A stretch of DNA of 44,401 bases, taken from assembly GCA_026989685.1 (NCBI GenBank), contig JALSIV010000390.1, positions 1 to 44,401 of the forward strand. Reading direction: 5' to 3'. The notes below the pieces were generated by a model, which worked only from the letters and a program-made list of their open reading frames with translations, ran no database searches and was not told the DNA's origin. Shown here piece by piece: positions 23,717 through 32,355 of the stretch. A program made the position numbers and the translations under genes. Source of the stretch: Pirellulaceae bacterium (GTDB taxonomy: Bacteria; Planctomycetota; Planctomycetia; Pirellulales; Pirellulaceae). The first letter of the stretch is position 1. Every line of letters begins with the position of its first letter.

Positions 23717-24976
23717 GTGAAAACCCGAAATGTCGCCGTTTTGATCGTGTTGACCTGGTGCTGCGGCAGCGTGCGCACCGACGCTCAGGTTCGCGTCCGG
23801 TTCCCCCAATCCGGCTCGGCGGATCTCGCCCAGTTGCCGACTCAGCCGGCTCCCGGCGCCACCACCCCACCGGTGGCGCCACCGGCCGCCCCACCATCGA
23901 TCCCGTCGGCCCCACCGACAACCTCGGCGCCCGCCACCGGTTTCGATCCCTATGGTGCCAGCGGCAGCTCGGTGAATCCTCCTACGCTGCTCGGATCACC
24001 GGCGCCCAGTGCCGGTGGTTGGACCACTGCGCCGGGAACCACCTCGCCACCGGGCGTCGCACCGCCCCCCACGACCTTGGGCACGGTGCAGCCGCAATCC
24101 CCGCCCGCTCTTTTTCCCAACGGCCTGGGAACGTGGAATCCCAACGCTCCAACGACGTACGGTACCGCCCCCATGCGTCTGCTGTACGGTCCGCGTCTGC
24201 GATACACGTGGCTCTACCCCAACAGCGGCGATCGCGAGTTCGGTTCGAACGACTTCGACGTGAGCGTCACCATGACGGTGCCCAACTTCTTCTGGTCGGG
24301 TCGACCACTGTTCCTCACGCCCGCTTTCGGCTTGCACTTGTGGGACGGCCCCAAACCGCCCGTCATGTCGGATCTGCCCTCCAAAGCCTATGACGCCTAT
24401 CTCGACGCCGGATGGTCGACCGACCCGGCGAGGATTCTATCGGGAGAAGTCGGACTGCGACTGGGTGTCTACAGCGACTTCAACACGCTGGCCAGCGAAT
24501 CTCTCCGCTTGCAGGGATTGGGACAGATGCATTTGCAGATGACTCCCACCGTGCGACTGACCGGCGGCGTGCTCTATCTCAACCGCAATAAGTACAAATT
24601 GTTTCCCACCTTCGGGCTGCTGTGGGAACCCAACAGCCGCACGCGGCTCGATTTCTATTTTCCGCGCCCCAAGCTGGCCAAGTACCTGACGACCGTCGGA
24701 AACTACGACGTGTGGGGCTACCTGGGCGCTGAATACGGCGGCGGCTGGTGGTTGATCGAACACCCCGACGGCCTGAACGACAAGATCGACATCAACGACA
24801 TACGGCTCTTCATGGGCGTGGAATGGGGCCAGCAGAGTTCGATGAAGAAGGGGAAACGGATCGCGTTCGTGGAAGCGGGCTGGGTGACCGAGCGCGAGAT
24901 CCTGTATGTGAACCGTCCAGCCGACTCGGTGACACTCAGCGACACCTTCATGGTTCGCGCCGGAGTGGGCTACTAG
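23717..24976 (+). CDS. Outer-membrane beta-barrel candidate with proline-rich N-terminus (paralogue 1)
   Basis: The 419-residue protein starts at a GTG with a short signal peptide (NVAVLIVLTWCCGSVRTDAQ). Residues about 28-145 are low complexity, dominated by Pro, Ala, Thr, Ser and Gly (PPVAPPAAPPSIPSAPPTTS), as in a flexible periplasmic linker. From about 150 to the end alternating aromatic and polar strands (RLRYTWLYPN, FDVSVTMTVPNFFW, LRLGVYSDFNT, TVRLTGGVLYLNR) suggest an outer-membrane beta-barrel. The last residues VRAGVGY end in an aromatic, as barrel proteins often do. The pattern recalls the DUF6268 barrel family, an assignment from memory and uncertain. The following gene is a clear paralogue sharing GGVLYLNRNKYKLFPTFG and DFYFPRPKLAKY. 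No ligand is known. Confidence 0.75.
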   Translation: MKTRNVAVLIVLTWCCGSVRTDAQVRVRFPQSGSADLAQLPTQPAPGATTPPVAPPAAPPSIPSAPPTTSAPATGFDPYGASGSSVNPPTLLGSPAPSAGGWTTAPGTTSPPGVAPPPTTLGTVQPQSPPALFPNGLGTWNPNAPTTYGTAPMRLLYGPRLRYTWLYPNSGDREFGSNDFDVSVTMTVPNFFWSGRPLFLTPAFGLHLWDGPKPPVMSDLPSKAYDAYLDAGWSTDPARILSGEVGLRLGVYSDFNTLASESLRLQGLGQMHLQMTPTVRLTGGVLYLNRNKYKLFPTFGLLWEPNSRTRLDFYFPRPKLAKYLTTVGNYDVWGYLGAEYGGGWWLIEHPDGLNDKIDINDIRLFMGVEWGQQSSMKKGKRIAFVEAGWVTEREILYVNRPADSVTLSDTFMVRAGVGY

Positions 24977-25062
24977 CGACTTGGCAACGTGTGCCATTTG
25001 GGAAGGACTCGAGCGTCCCGGTGTCAGCCGTGCGACCGCAAGACACAGCGAAGCGGACAACC

Positions 25063-26178
25063 ATGCGAAAGTCACAAGCGGCGCTGGCCGGATGGTCGAC
25101 TCTGATTCTCGCCGGTCTGTGGTGGATGCTTCCCACTTCGGCACAGACGCTGCCGGCGACCGTGCCGTCCGGCCTGACTCAGCCAACGGCGCCCGCGGAG
25201 TGGACGGGCCTGCCCCCGATCCATCCGCCGATCGACACGCGCGGTGGCACCGGGATCGCGTCCCAGGGCCTTCCCTTTCGGCCACTTGCTGGTAGGGCGA
25301 CCGTCGCCCCCGATCTGCCGCCACCGCCGCCGGGATGGGACCCGGCCGTTTTCTGGCCCGACGGCGGCGAGCCGGCCGAGCTGCTTCCGCCGCTGACGAC
25401 GCACCGCAAAGGGTTCTTTCAGCGACTCGATGTCTCGGCCGCGTGGCTTCCCCGGTTCGACCGGGACTTGGGAATCACCGAGTTGGTCACGTCGATGACG
25501 ATCGCGCTCCCCGCCCCCACCCGGCAGTTTCCGCTGCTGATCACGCCTTCCTTTCGCTATTTCGGCCTGGACGGCCCGGCCGGCATCGATGTTCCGTCGG
25601 AGGTCTTCGATACCTGGCTGGAAATGATGTGGGTGCCGCAGATCGGTGAAAAATGGCGGGGATTTCTCTCGGTCGCTCCGGGAGTCTACGCCGACTTCGA
25701 TTCCTATGGCTCGGACGCCTTTCGGCTGACGGGCCGAGCCATCGTCAACTACCGCTGGCATCCCGACCAACTGGAACTGTTCGCCGGCATCCTCTATCTG
25801 AACCGAGACGATTATCTGATGTTGCCGGCCGGCGGTGTGTTGTGGGTCCCCAATCGCGACACTCGCCTGGAGATCTTCTTTCCCAAACCCAAATTGGCTC
25901 GGCGCTATCGCTGGGGCCAGCGATTCGAAGACTGGGTCTACCTGGGAGGCGAGTTCGGTGGCAACACCTATTGGGTCCGCCGGGCTGGCGGCGTGGAAGA
26001 CTTGATCACCCTGCGCGATTGGCGACTCTATCTGGGGACCGAGCGCAAGTGGGACGCCGGCAGTGCCGTGCAGCTCGAGGTCGGCTACATCTTCTCTCGC
26101 GTCATCGAGTACCGTTCGCAGGCCGACGATTTCGAACTGGATGACACGTTGATGCTGCGAGTCACGTATCGCCACTGA
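25063..26178 (+). CDS. Outer-membrane beta-barrel candidate (paralogue 2)
   Basis: The true start is most likely the ATG at 25063, beginning MRKSQAALAGWSTLILAGLW, a signal peptide; the track start at 24748 is inside the previous gene. The 371-residue protein has a shorter proline-rich linker (about 30-100), then a barrel-like region aligning with its neighbour: LLITPSFRYFGLDGP, SVAPGVYADFDSYGSDAFRL, FAGILYLNRDDYLMLPAGGV and EIFFPKPKLARRYRWG. It ends DDTLMLRVTYRH. The linker is much less expanded than in paralogue 1, so the two differ mostly in linker length. It is 86 bases downstream of paralogue 1 and probably co-transcribed. It ends 22 bases from the convergent sucD stop with no obvious terminator between. 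Confidence 0.75.
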   Translation: MRKSQAALAGWSTLILAGLWWMLPTSAQTLPATVPSGLTQPTAPAEWTGLPPIHPPIDTRGGTGIASQGLPFRPLAGRATVAPDLPPPPPGWDPAVFWPDGGEPAELLPPLTTHRKGFFQRLDVSAAWLPRFDRDLGITELVTSMTIALPAPTRQFPLLITPSFRYFGLDGPAGIDVPSEVFDTWLEMMWVPQIGEKWRGFLSVAPGVYADFDSYGSDAFRLTGRAIVNYRWHPDQLELFAGILYLNRDDYLMLPAGGVLWVPNRDTRLEIFFPKPKLARRYRWGQRFEDWVYLGGEFGGNTYWVRRAGGVEDLITLRDWRLYLGTERKWDAGSAVQLEVGYIFSRVIEYRSQADDFELDDTLMLRVTYRH

Positions 26179-26200
26179 CGAGACGTTGGCACGGACGCTG

Positions 26201-27076
26201 CTATGCCTTCTCGAGGGCTCGCTGCACCGCGGCACCCATTTCAGCCGGTGTGGCGGCGATTTCGATCCCGGCATCCTCCAAAGCGGCGATCTTCTCGGTG
26301 GCGGTTCCCTTGCCGCCGGAGATGATGGCACCGGCATGGCCCATCCGTTTACCGGGAGGCGCCGTTTGTCCGGCGATGAAGGCCGCCACCGGTTTGCTGC
26401 CGTGCTGCTTCACCCAGGCCGCCGCCTCCTCCTCGGCCGTTCCCCCGATCTCGCCGATCATCAGGATCACTTCCGTCTGATCGTCGTCATGGAAACGCTC
26501 GAGCAGATCGATATACGACGTACCGACGATCGGGTCCCCACCCAAGCCGATGCACGTCGACTGACCGAGCCCGAGATTGCTGGTTTGCCAAACCGCTTCG
26601 TAGGTGAGCGTGCCGCTGCGGCTCATCACGCCCACCTTCCCTTCCCGGTGAATATACCCCGGCATGATGCCGATCTTGCAGGCTCCCGGAGTGATGATTC
26701 CCGGACAGTTCGGTCCGATCAAAGTGACACCTTTGCGTCGCACCGTGTGGTAGACGGGTACCATATCGAGCGTGGGCACGCCCTCGGTAATCGCCGCGAT
26801 CACTTCGATCCCCGCATCGACCGCTTCCAAAATGGCGTCGGCGGTGAAGGGAGCGGGAACGAAAATCATGGTGGCGTTCGCCCCGGTCTCCTGCACGGCT
26901 TGCTCCACGGTGTCGAACACGGGCAGATCGAGAACGGTCTGTCCGCCCTTGCCGGGAGTCACGCCGCCGACCATTTTCGTACCATACTCGAGGCACTTTT
27001 CGGTGTGGAAGCGGCCGGCGGATCCGGTGATCCCCTGGCAGATGACCCGTGTTTCGCTGTTGACCAGAATACTCAT
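26201..27076 (-). CDS. sucD: Succinyl-CoA ligase, alpha subunit
   Basis: It catalyses succinyl-CoA to succinate with nucleotide triphosphate formation in the TCA cycle, as a complex with SucC. At 291 residues it has the CoA-binding Rossmann domain ([14 protein letters not shown]), [25 protein letters not shown] and [12 protein letters not shown]. The phosphorylated active-site histidine is at about 247 in [10 protein letters not shown], and MIGEIGG provides the phosphohistidine-contact glutamate. It is complete and canonical, and cytosolic. It begins 57 bases after the sucC stop, and both should be read from the promoter upstream of sucC. Confidence 0.97.
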   Translation of the reverse strand: MSILVNSETRVICQGITGSAGRFHTEKCLEYGTKMVGGVTPGKGGQTVLDLPVFDTVEQAVQETGANATMIFVPAPFTADAILEAVDAGIEVIAAITEGVPTLDMVPVYHTVRRKGVTLIGPNCPGIITPGACKIGIMPGYIHREGKVGVMSRSGTLTYEAVWQTSNLGLGQSTCIGLGGDPIVGTSYIDLLERFHDDDQTEVILMIGEIGGTAEEEAAAWVKQHGSKPVAAFIAGQTAPPGKRMGHAGAIISGGKGTATEKIAALEDAGIEIAATPAEMGAAVQRALEKA

Positions 27077-27133
27077 GATCGTGCATTCCCCGGCATACGG
27101 AGCCGTCTTCGGGCAGGAGTGGGTTGGAGCAAG

Positions 27134-28333
27134 TTAGCTTGTGGAGCGTGCCTGGACGGCCGCAACAACCTTCTGCGCGGCGTCGGCGAGGCTGTCCGCG
27201 GAAATCAAGTCGACGTCGCTTTCGGCCAGCATCCGGCGGCCCTCCTCGACCTCCGTCCCTTCGAGTCGAACCACCAACGGTACGTTGAAGCCGACCACTC
27301 GGGACGCTTCGATGAGTGCCTGAGCGATCGTGGTGCACCGAGCGATCCCGCCGAAGATGTTGACCAGGACGGCCTGCACGTTCGCGTCGTCCAGCAGAAT
27401 GCGGAAGGCCTCCGTCACCTGTTCGGTATTGGCGCCGCCCCCCACGTCGAGAAAGTTGGCCGGTTCGCCGCCGTAGTACTTGATGATGTCCATGGTGGCC
27501 ATCGCCAGACCGGCGCCGTTGACCAGACATCCGATGTTTCCGTCGAGCTTGACGTAGCTCAGCCCGGCACCGGCCGCTCGCAACTCCGCCGGATCTTCCT
27601 CGCTTTCGTCCCGCAGCGTTTCCACATCCGGATGACGGAACAGCGCGTTGTCATCGAAACTCACCTTGGCATCCAGCGCGATCAATTCGTCATGCTCGGT
27701 GATGACCAGTGGGTTGATTTCCACGAGCGAACAATCGTAGCGGGCAAAGAAACGGCACAAAGCGGGAAGAAACTTCGATGCACTCTTGAGTGTCTGTCGG
27801 CTCAAACCCAGCTTGGCTGCCAGCTTGCGAACCTGAAACGGCTGCAGTCCTCGAGCCGGGCAGAAATGTTCCTTGAAGATCAACTCGGGCGTCTCGGCCG
27901 CCACTTTTTCGATCTCGACGCCGCCTTCGGTCGACATCATCAGCACGGGCTGGGCGGTGGCTCGATCGAGCACGATTCCCAGGTAGAGTTCGCGCGCGAT
28001 CCGGCAGCCCTGTTCGATCAAGACCTGCTGCACCGTCTTGCCTTCGGCACCGCTTTGGATCGTCACCAGATGGTTGCCCAACATGCGAGTCGCAACCTCG
28101 CGGACCTCTTCGGCACTGCGCACCAACTGCACCCCATGCTGCCCGGGGTGCTCCTTAAAGGTCCCCTTGCCGCGACCACCGGCGTGAATCTGAGCCTTGA
28201 TGACGGCCAACTCGCCGCCCAGTTGCCGGAATCTCTCGGCCGCCTCGTCCGGAGTGCGAGCCACATAGCCGTCGAGGACGGCGATCCCTGCGTCGCGCAG
28301 CAGTCCCTTCGCCTGGAATTCGTGGATTTTCAT
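27134..28333 (-). CDS. sucC: Succinyl-CoA ligase, beta subunit
   Basis: This is the ATP-grasp subunit (399 residues) that binds the nucleotide and succinate. It begins [17 protein letters not shown] and shows [14 protein letters not shown], the VDYS-type segment reading [14 protein letters not shown], and the glycine-rich [20 protein letters not shown] plus [10 protein letters not shown], which hold the succinate- and phosphate-binding loops. All are standard, so the enzyme should be active. The ATG at 28333 is preceded by a roughly 35-base leader from a strong promoter. sucD follows on the same strand. Nucleotide preference (ATP or GTP) cannot be read reliably. Confidence 0.97.
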   Translation of the reverse strand: MKIHEFQAKGLLRDAGIAVLDGYVARTPDEAAERFRQLGGELAVIKAQIHAGGRGKGTFKEHPGQHGVQLVRSAEEVREVATRMLGNHLVTIQSGAEGKTVQQVLIEQGCRIARELYLGIVLDRATAQPVLMMSTEGGVEIEKVAAETPELIFKEHFCPARGLQPFQVRKLAAKLGLSRQTLKSASKFLPALCRFFARYDCSLVEINPLVITEHDELIALDAKVSFDDNALFRHPDVETLRDESEEDPAELRAAGAGLSYVKLDGNIGCLVNGAGLAMATMDIIKYYGGEPANFLDVGGGANTEQVTEAFRILLDDANVQAVLVNIFGGIARCTTIAQALIEASRVVGFNVPLVVRLEGTEVEEGRRMLAESDVDLISADSLADAAQKVVAAVQARSTS

Positions 28334-28374
28334 GCCGGGGTGTCCCCTATCGCGGCGGATCGGTCAAAGCCGCG

Positions 28375-28404
28375 ATTATATGGAGACGCGCCTGCAACGG
28401 TCAA
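28375..28404 (-). promoter_or_regulatory. Strong sigma-70 promoter for sucCD
   Basis: On the minus strand TTGACC (28404-28399), 18 bases, then a perfect TATAAT (28380-28375). The predicted start is about 35 bases before the sucC ATG. It lies in the 89-base gap after the NtrC-type gene, so sucCD need not depend on that gene's transcript. Confidence 0.75.
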
Positions 28405-28422
28405 CGAGGGGCGATCCGCGGG

Positions 28423-29835
28423 TCAACGCGGGGCCTGCTTTGCCGGCGCCATTTCCTCGATCCCCAACCGCTTCATTTTCTTGTAAAGCGTCGTGCGGTT
28501 GATGCCCAGCGTTTCCGCCGTGAGATTGCGGTTCCAATTGCAGGCCTCGAGCACGTCCAGAATGATCTGACGTTCCGGACCGGCCAGAGCTTCCTTGAGC
28601 GTACGGCGGCCGGCGGGGGCCGTAGAGGGGACATATCCTTCTCGCACGGCCGGCGGCAGATCTTCCGGAGTCACGATGGCTCCTCGCCCCAGCAGGACCG
28701 CCCGTTCGATGGCGTTTTGCAATTCGCGGACGTTTCCCGGCCAGGTGTAGCGCTGCAGCAACGTCATCGCTTCGTCGCCGATCGCCTCCACCGGTTTTCC
28801 CGTCTCCTGAACCACTTTCTCGAGGAAATGGTTGGCCAACAGCGGGATGTCGCCGGCACGTTCGCGGAGCGCCGGGAGTTCGATGTTGATCACGTTGATG
28901 CGGTAATACAGGTCCTGCCGGAATCGGCCTTCGTGAACGGCTTTCAGCAAGTCCTCGTTGGTCGCCAACACCACCCGCACGTCCACTGTGCGCGTTTCGC
29001 TGCCACCAACCGGTTCGAACTGCAGTTCTTGCAAAACCCGCAACAGCTTGACCTGCATTCCGGGAGTCGCTGTGCCGATCTCGTCGAGAAAAATCGTGCC
29101 ACCATCCGCCAACTCGAACTTCCCCTTCTTCTCTCCGATCGCTCCGGTGAAAGCCCCGGCCACATGCCCGAACAATTCGCTCTCGAGCAACTGTTCGGGC
29201 AGAGCACCGCAGGCCACTTCGATGAACGGGCCGTCCCGCCGACCGCTCCGCCGATGGATGGCGCGCGCAATCAGACTCTTGCCCGTCCCGCTTTCCCCGG
29301 TAATCAACACGGTGGCGCGCGTGTCGGCCACGCTGTCGATCACATCGAACATCCGCTTCATGCGATAGTCGCTACCGACAATGTTCTCCAGGCCGAACCG
29401 CTCATCCAACTGCTCCTTCAGTTGCCGATTTTCCTCCAGGACTTTGCGCTGCGAAAACGCCCGCTCCAGCGCCATCCACAGTTCCTCGTCGATCAGCGGC
29501 TTGGTGAGCAGATCGAAGGCGCCGGAACGCAGAGCCTCGATTCCCGTTTCCACCGTGCCATAACCGGTCATCAACAGCACCGTGGTCTGAGGAAAATGCT
29601 GGCGACAATAGGCCAGCAGTTCAAAGCCGTCCCCGTCTTCCAAGCGAATATCGGCCAATACCAGGTCGAACGCGTCACGGTCCAGCGCCTCGCGGGCCGA
29701 CCGCACCGTGGAAGCCTGGCAAACCTCCAGTCCCTTCTCCCGCAGCCACTGCCCCATGCACTCCAGCAAGCTGCGGTCATCGTCGACCAGCAGCAACCGA
29801 CCCTTGGTTTCGGTCGTCGGCTGTAAATTCGCCAC
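28423..29835 (-). CDS. NtrC-family sigma-54-dependent response regulator
   Basis: All three domains are complete in 470 residues. A receiver domain (about 13-125) has acidic residues D18-D20, phospho-acceptor D62 (VLADIRLEDG), T90 and K112. An AAA+ domain has Walker A GESGTGKS (180-187), Walker B GGTIFLDEIG and an intact GAFTGA loop (227-232) for contact with sigma-54 RNA polymerase. A FIS-type helix-turn-helix at the C-terminus has LTAETLGINRTTLYKKMKRL. It is therefore a phosphorylation-controlled activator of sigma-54 promoters. The start is the GTG at 29835 with GGGAGG about 6 bases upstream. No histidine kinase is adjacent, so it is an orphan here. It is divergent from the NarL-type regulator gene; its target genes cannot be inferred. 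Confidence 0.96.
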   Translation of the reverse strand: MANLQPTTETKGRLLLVDDDRSLLECMGQWLREKGLEVCQASTVRSAREALDRDAFDLVLADIRLEDGDGFELLAYCRQHFPQTTVLLMTGYGTVETGIEALRSGAFDLLTKPLIDEELWMALERAFSQRKVLEENRQLKEQLDERFGLENIVGSDYRMKRMFDVIDSVADTRATVLITGESGTGKSLIARAIHRRSGRRDGPFIEVACGALPEQLLESELFGHVAGAFTGAIGEKKGKFELADGGTIFLDEIGTATPGMQVKLLRVLQELQFEPVGGSETRTVDVRVVLATNEDLLKAVHEGRFRQDLYYRINVINIELPALRERAGDIPLLANHFLEKVVQETGKPVEAIGDEAMTLLQRYTWPGNVRELQNAIERAVLLGRGAIVTPEDLPPAVREGYVPSTAPAGRRTLKEALAGPERQIILDVLEACNWNRNLTAETLGINRTTLYKKMKRLGIEEMAPAKQAPR

Positions 29836-30295
29836 GGCGCCCTCCCCGATCGCTCGGAATCACCCAATCGCCATGACCGGAAAGGCAGCGAGCGCTAACC
29901 GGTCCGTTATCCGTTTCTGTTCACCCCTTAGGCAACGGCGTCGTCGCTGGGCACGACAATCCCGTCCCTTGGGGTTCTCTAGGTCACCTGTTGCCCAAAG
30001 TCAACAAACGCCCGCTCGCCAAACTCCCACCCCACAACCGATGAGGGCCTATCTGCCACCTATAACAGTACTTCCGGCAAAACCGAGGGACTGCAGACAC
30101 CGGAAAGGACAGTCCGCGTCCCGATGTTTCGCCCCGGAATGGCCGTGCATTGACTATTCAAATCACTCCAAAGGCTGTATTTTCTCTGCCAACGGCGCAA
30201 TAATAGCAGTAGCCAAACAAGCCCTTTTGGGTGGACCGAATTCCCTTGTCCTGCCCATGGCATCGGACCCCGTTTACGTTTGGGAGGTAGTTCGC
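29836..30295. other. 460-base divergent intergenic region between two response regulators
   Basis: This should contain the promoters of both the NtrC-type gene (leftward) and the NarL-type gene (rightward). The part from about 30150 to 30230 is distinctly more AT-rich (TTGACTATTCAAATC, GCAATAATAGCAG) than the surroundings. I found no well-spaced -35/-10 pair and no -24/-12 sigma-54 motif, and no convincing small ORF. Confidence 0.5.
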
Positions 30296-30931
30296 ATGAC
30301 AATTCGAGTCGTAGTTGCCGATGATCACGAGGTTTTGCGGCGAGGGATCGCCATGCTACTGTCGGACGACGAGATTGAAATCGTGGGAGAAGCCGCGACC
30401 GGTGAAGAAGCGGTGGCGGTCAGCGAAGAAACCAAGCCCGACGTCGTGTTGATGGATATCCGTATGCCCGAAGGGGACGGGATCACGGCCGTGCGAACTT
30501 TGCGCGAGCGCTGTCCGGACACCAAAGTCGTGATGCTATCGACGTATGACAACCCGACCTATGTGGCTCGCAGCGCCACGGCGGGCGCCGTCGACTATGT
30601 CTTGAAGGAACGCTCGCGTGAGCATCTAGTGGATGCCGTGCGTCGAGCCGCATCGGGACAGGATCCCTCCACCGACAGCATCATGTACGGCATCAAGAAA
30701 TCGATGAACTCGCGACGGGAGCGTTTGGAAAAGAAGGACTTCTTGTTGACGCACCGCGAGTTCCAGGTGTTGCGCCACATAGCGCTGGGCCTCAGTAATA
30801 AGGAAATCGCCGAATCGCTGGGCATCAGCGTGGAAACGGTGAAAGAGCACGTGCAGAACATCCTGCGCAAGATCAACGCCACCGACCGAACTCAAGCCGC
30901 CGTGTGGGCAGTCAAGGAGAAGCTGGTGTAG
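30296..30931 (+). CDS. NarL/FixJ-type response regulator (LuxR HTH)
   Basis: The ATG at 30296 has GGGAGG 8 bases before it; the much earlier track start (29708) has no support. A receiver domain shows ADDHE (D9, D10), acceptor D54 in LMDIRMPEGDG, and K104 in YVLKERS. A C-terminal LuxR helix-turn-helix reads LTHREFQVLRHIALGLSNKE, IAESLGISVETVKEHVQNIL. The 211-residue length is typical of two-component DNA-binding regulators. No sensor kinase gene is adjacent. It ends 6 bases from the convergent glgC stop, so their transcripts probably run into each other. Regulated genes are unknown. Confidence 0.95.
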   Translation: MTIRVVVADDHEVLRRGIAMLLSDDEIEIVGEAATGEEAVAVSEETKPDVVLMDIRMPEGDGITAVRTLRERCPDTKVVMLSTYDNPTYVARSATAGAVDYVLKERSREHLVDAVRRAASGQDPSTDSIMYGIKKSMNSRRERLEKKDFLLTHREFQVLRHIALGLSNKEIAESLGISVETVKEHVQNILRKINATDRTQAAVWAVKEKLV

Positions 30932-30937
30932 GCGCGG

Positions 30938-32227
30938 CTACGGCAGTTTCCAGCCGTCGGGGATCTGCGAGTCTTTCACCACAACAGGAATGCCGTCGCG
31001 CACAATGCAGGCTCCGTCATCGGGCGTTTGCGCGACGCCGGATGCATTGGCAATGGTGACGTTTCGACCGATGCGGCAGTTCTTGTCGACGATCGCCCCT
31101 TCGATCACCGTTCCGCTCCCGATTCCCAGAGGCTGAGTCACTCCGGCGATTTGGCGGCGAGCCTCGCGCTCATCGGCGCCCATCAAAATCGAATCGCGAA
31201 TGGTCACTCCGTCGGCGATGTGGCACCGCAAACCAATGATGCTGTTTTCGATCACCACGTTTCGTCCGATGCGGCAGCCGTCGGCGATCAGGCTGCCACT
31301 GATCTGGGCGCCCTGCGAAATCGTAGGGGGCAAGAACCGGGCTCGCGAATAAATGGGGGCTCGCGGCGACTCCAGTACGAACGGTGGATCGTCGGATGCC
31401 AGACTGAGATTGGCGTCGTAGAAGGCCCGGATCGTGCCGATGTCCTCCCAGTAGTCGTCGAACAGATAGACCTGGACATGCCGAGTGCGGATGGCCGCGG
31501 GAAAGACCTCTTTGCCGAAGTCGGAGTACGAAGTCTTGGTGAGCACTTCAATGAGAAAATCACGGTTGAACAGGTAGATGCCCATACTGGCCAGACACTC
31601 GCGGCCCCGACTCTCCAATCCTTGAGCATCGAGCCACGACGGCTCCATCGCCACCAGATCGATTTCGTCATCGGTCTGGGGCTTTTCCAGAAACCCTTCC
31701 ACGCGTCCGGTCTCGTCGATTCGCATCACCCCCAACGACCGAGCGGCCTGGCGGTCGACGGGCAGTGATGCAATGGTGGCTTCGGCGCCCGATCGACGGT
31801 GGACCTCGAGCATTTTCCGGTAGTCCATGCGGTAGAGCTGATCGCCCGAGAGAATCAGCACGTACTCGCAGTCGGGCTGCTCCAAATAGCGGAGGTTCTT
31901 CCGCACCGCGTCCGCCGTTCCCTGGTACCAATCCGTTCCCGCGTCGTCGGTCTGCTGTGCGGCCAGCAATTCGACGAAACCACCGCTGAAGGCATCGAAC
32001 CGGTACGTCTGCCGCAGATGCCGATGCAGACTCACGGAGAGGAATTGAGTCAACACGTAGATACGGTTGAGCCCGCTGTTGATGCAGTTGGACAGGGGAA
32101 TGTCGATCAGGCGGTATTTTCCGCCCAACGGCACGGCCGGCTTCGCGCGGAATTTCGTGAGCGGATAAAGACGCGTGCCGCGACCTCCTCCGAGTACCAT
32201 CGTAATGACATTGCTTTGACCGAACAT
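30938..32227 (-). CDS. glgC: Glucose-1-phosphate adenylyltransferase
   Basis: It makes ADP-glucose from ATP and glucose 1-phosphate, the committed step of bacterial glycogen synthesis. The true start is the ATG at 32227 (MFGQSNVITMVLGGGRGTRL); the track's 32581 start is upstream noise. The pyrophosphorylase loop GGGRGTRL (13-20) precedes YPLTKFRAKPAVPLGGKYRL. Also present are ILSGDQLYRMDY, the substrate region VEGFLEKP and YWEDIGTIRAFYDANL. The C-terminus is a left-handed beta-helix of hexapeptide repeats (GCRIGRNVVIENSIIG). The length is 429 residues, standard. No other glycogen gene is in the window. A terminator-like hairpin separates it from leuS, so it is probably transcribed alone. Confidence 0.96.
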   Translation of the reverse strand: MFGQSNVITMVLGGGRGTRLYPLTKFRAKPAVPLGGKYRLIDIPLSNCINSGLNRIYVLTQFLSVSLHRHLRQTYRFDAFSGGFVELLAAQQTDDAGTDWYQGTADAVRKNLRYLEQPDCEYVLILSGDQLYRMDYRKMLEVHRRSGAEATIASLPVDRQAARSLGVMRIDETGRVEGFLEKPQTDDEIDLVAMEPSWLDAQGLESRGRECLASMGIYLFNRDFLIEVLTKTSYSDFGKEVFPAAIRTRHVQVYLFDDYWEDIGTIRAFYDANLSLASDDPPFVLESPRAPIYSRARFLPPTISQGAQISGSLIADGCRIGRNVVIENSIIGLRCHIADGVTIRDSILMGADEREARRQIAGVTQPLGIGSGTVIEGAIVDKNCRIGRNVTIANASGVAQTPDDGACIVRDGIPVVVKDSQIPDGWKLP

Positions 32228-32298
32228 CCGTCCCCCCCGATTCGATTCGAGTCTGCGACGCAACTCCCTGCGTGACCTGCCGTCTGCGAGCATGCGGC

Positions 32299-32323
32299 TT
32301 GCGGCAAAGGATGCTTGCCGCAA
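32299..32323 (-). terminator. Terminator-like hairpin between leuS and glgC
   Basis: TTGCGGCAA, a 7-base loop, then TTGCCGCAA: a perfect 9-bp stem 33 bases after the leuS stop (minus strand). No long U-run follows on that strand. Confidence 0.55.
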
Positions 32324-32355
32324 ACCCCGAACAACCTCGCCATCGCGCTCCGCGA

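Noticed and set aside
26186-28486. 766-aa plus-strand ORF
   Set aside because: Antisense shadow of sucD and sucC, which are fully canonical.
30152-30200. TTGACT plus nearby TGTATT as a promoter for the NarL-type gene
   Set aside because: The spacing of about 20 bases is outside the normal range and no better pair was found.
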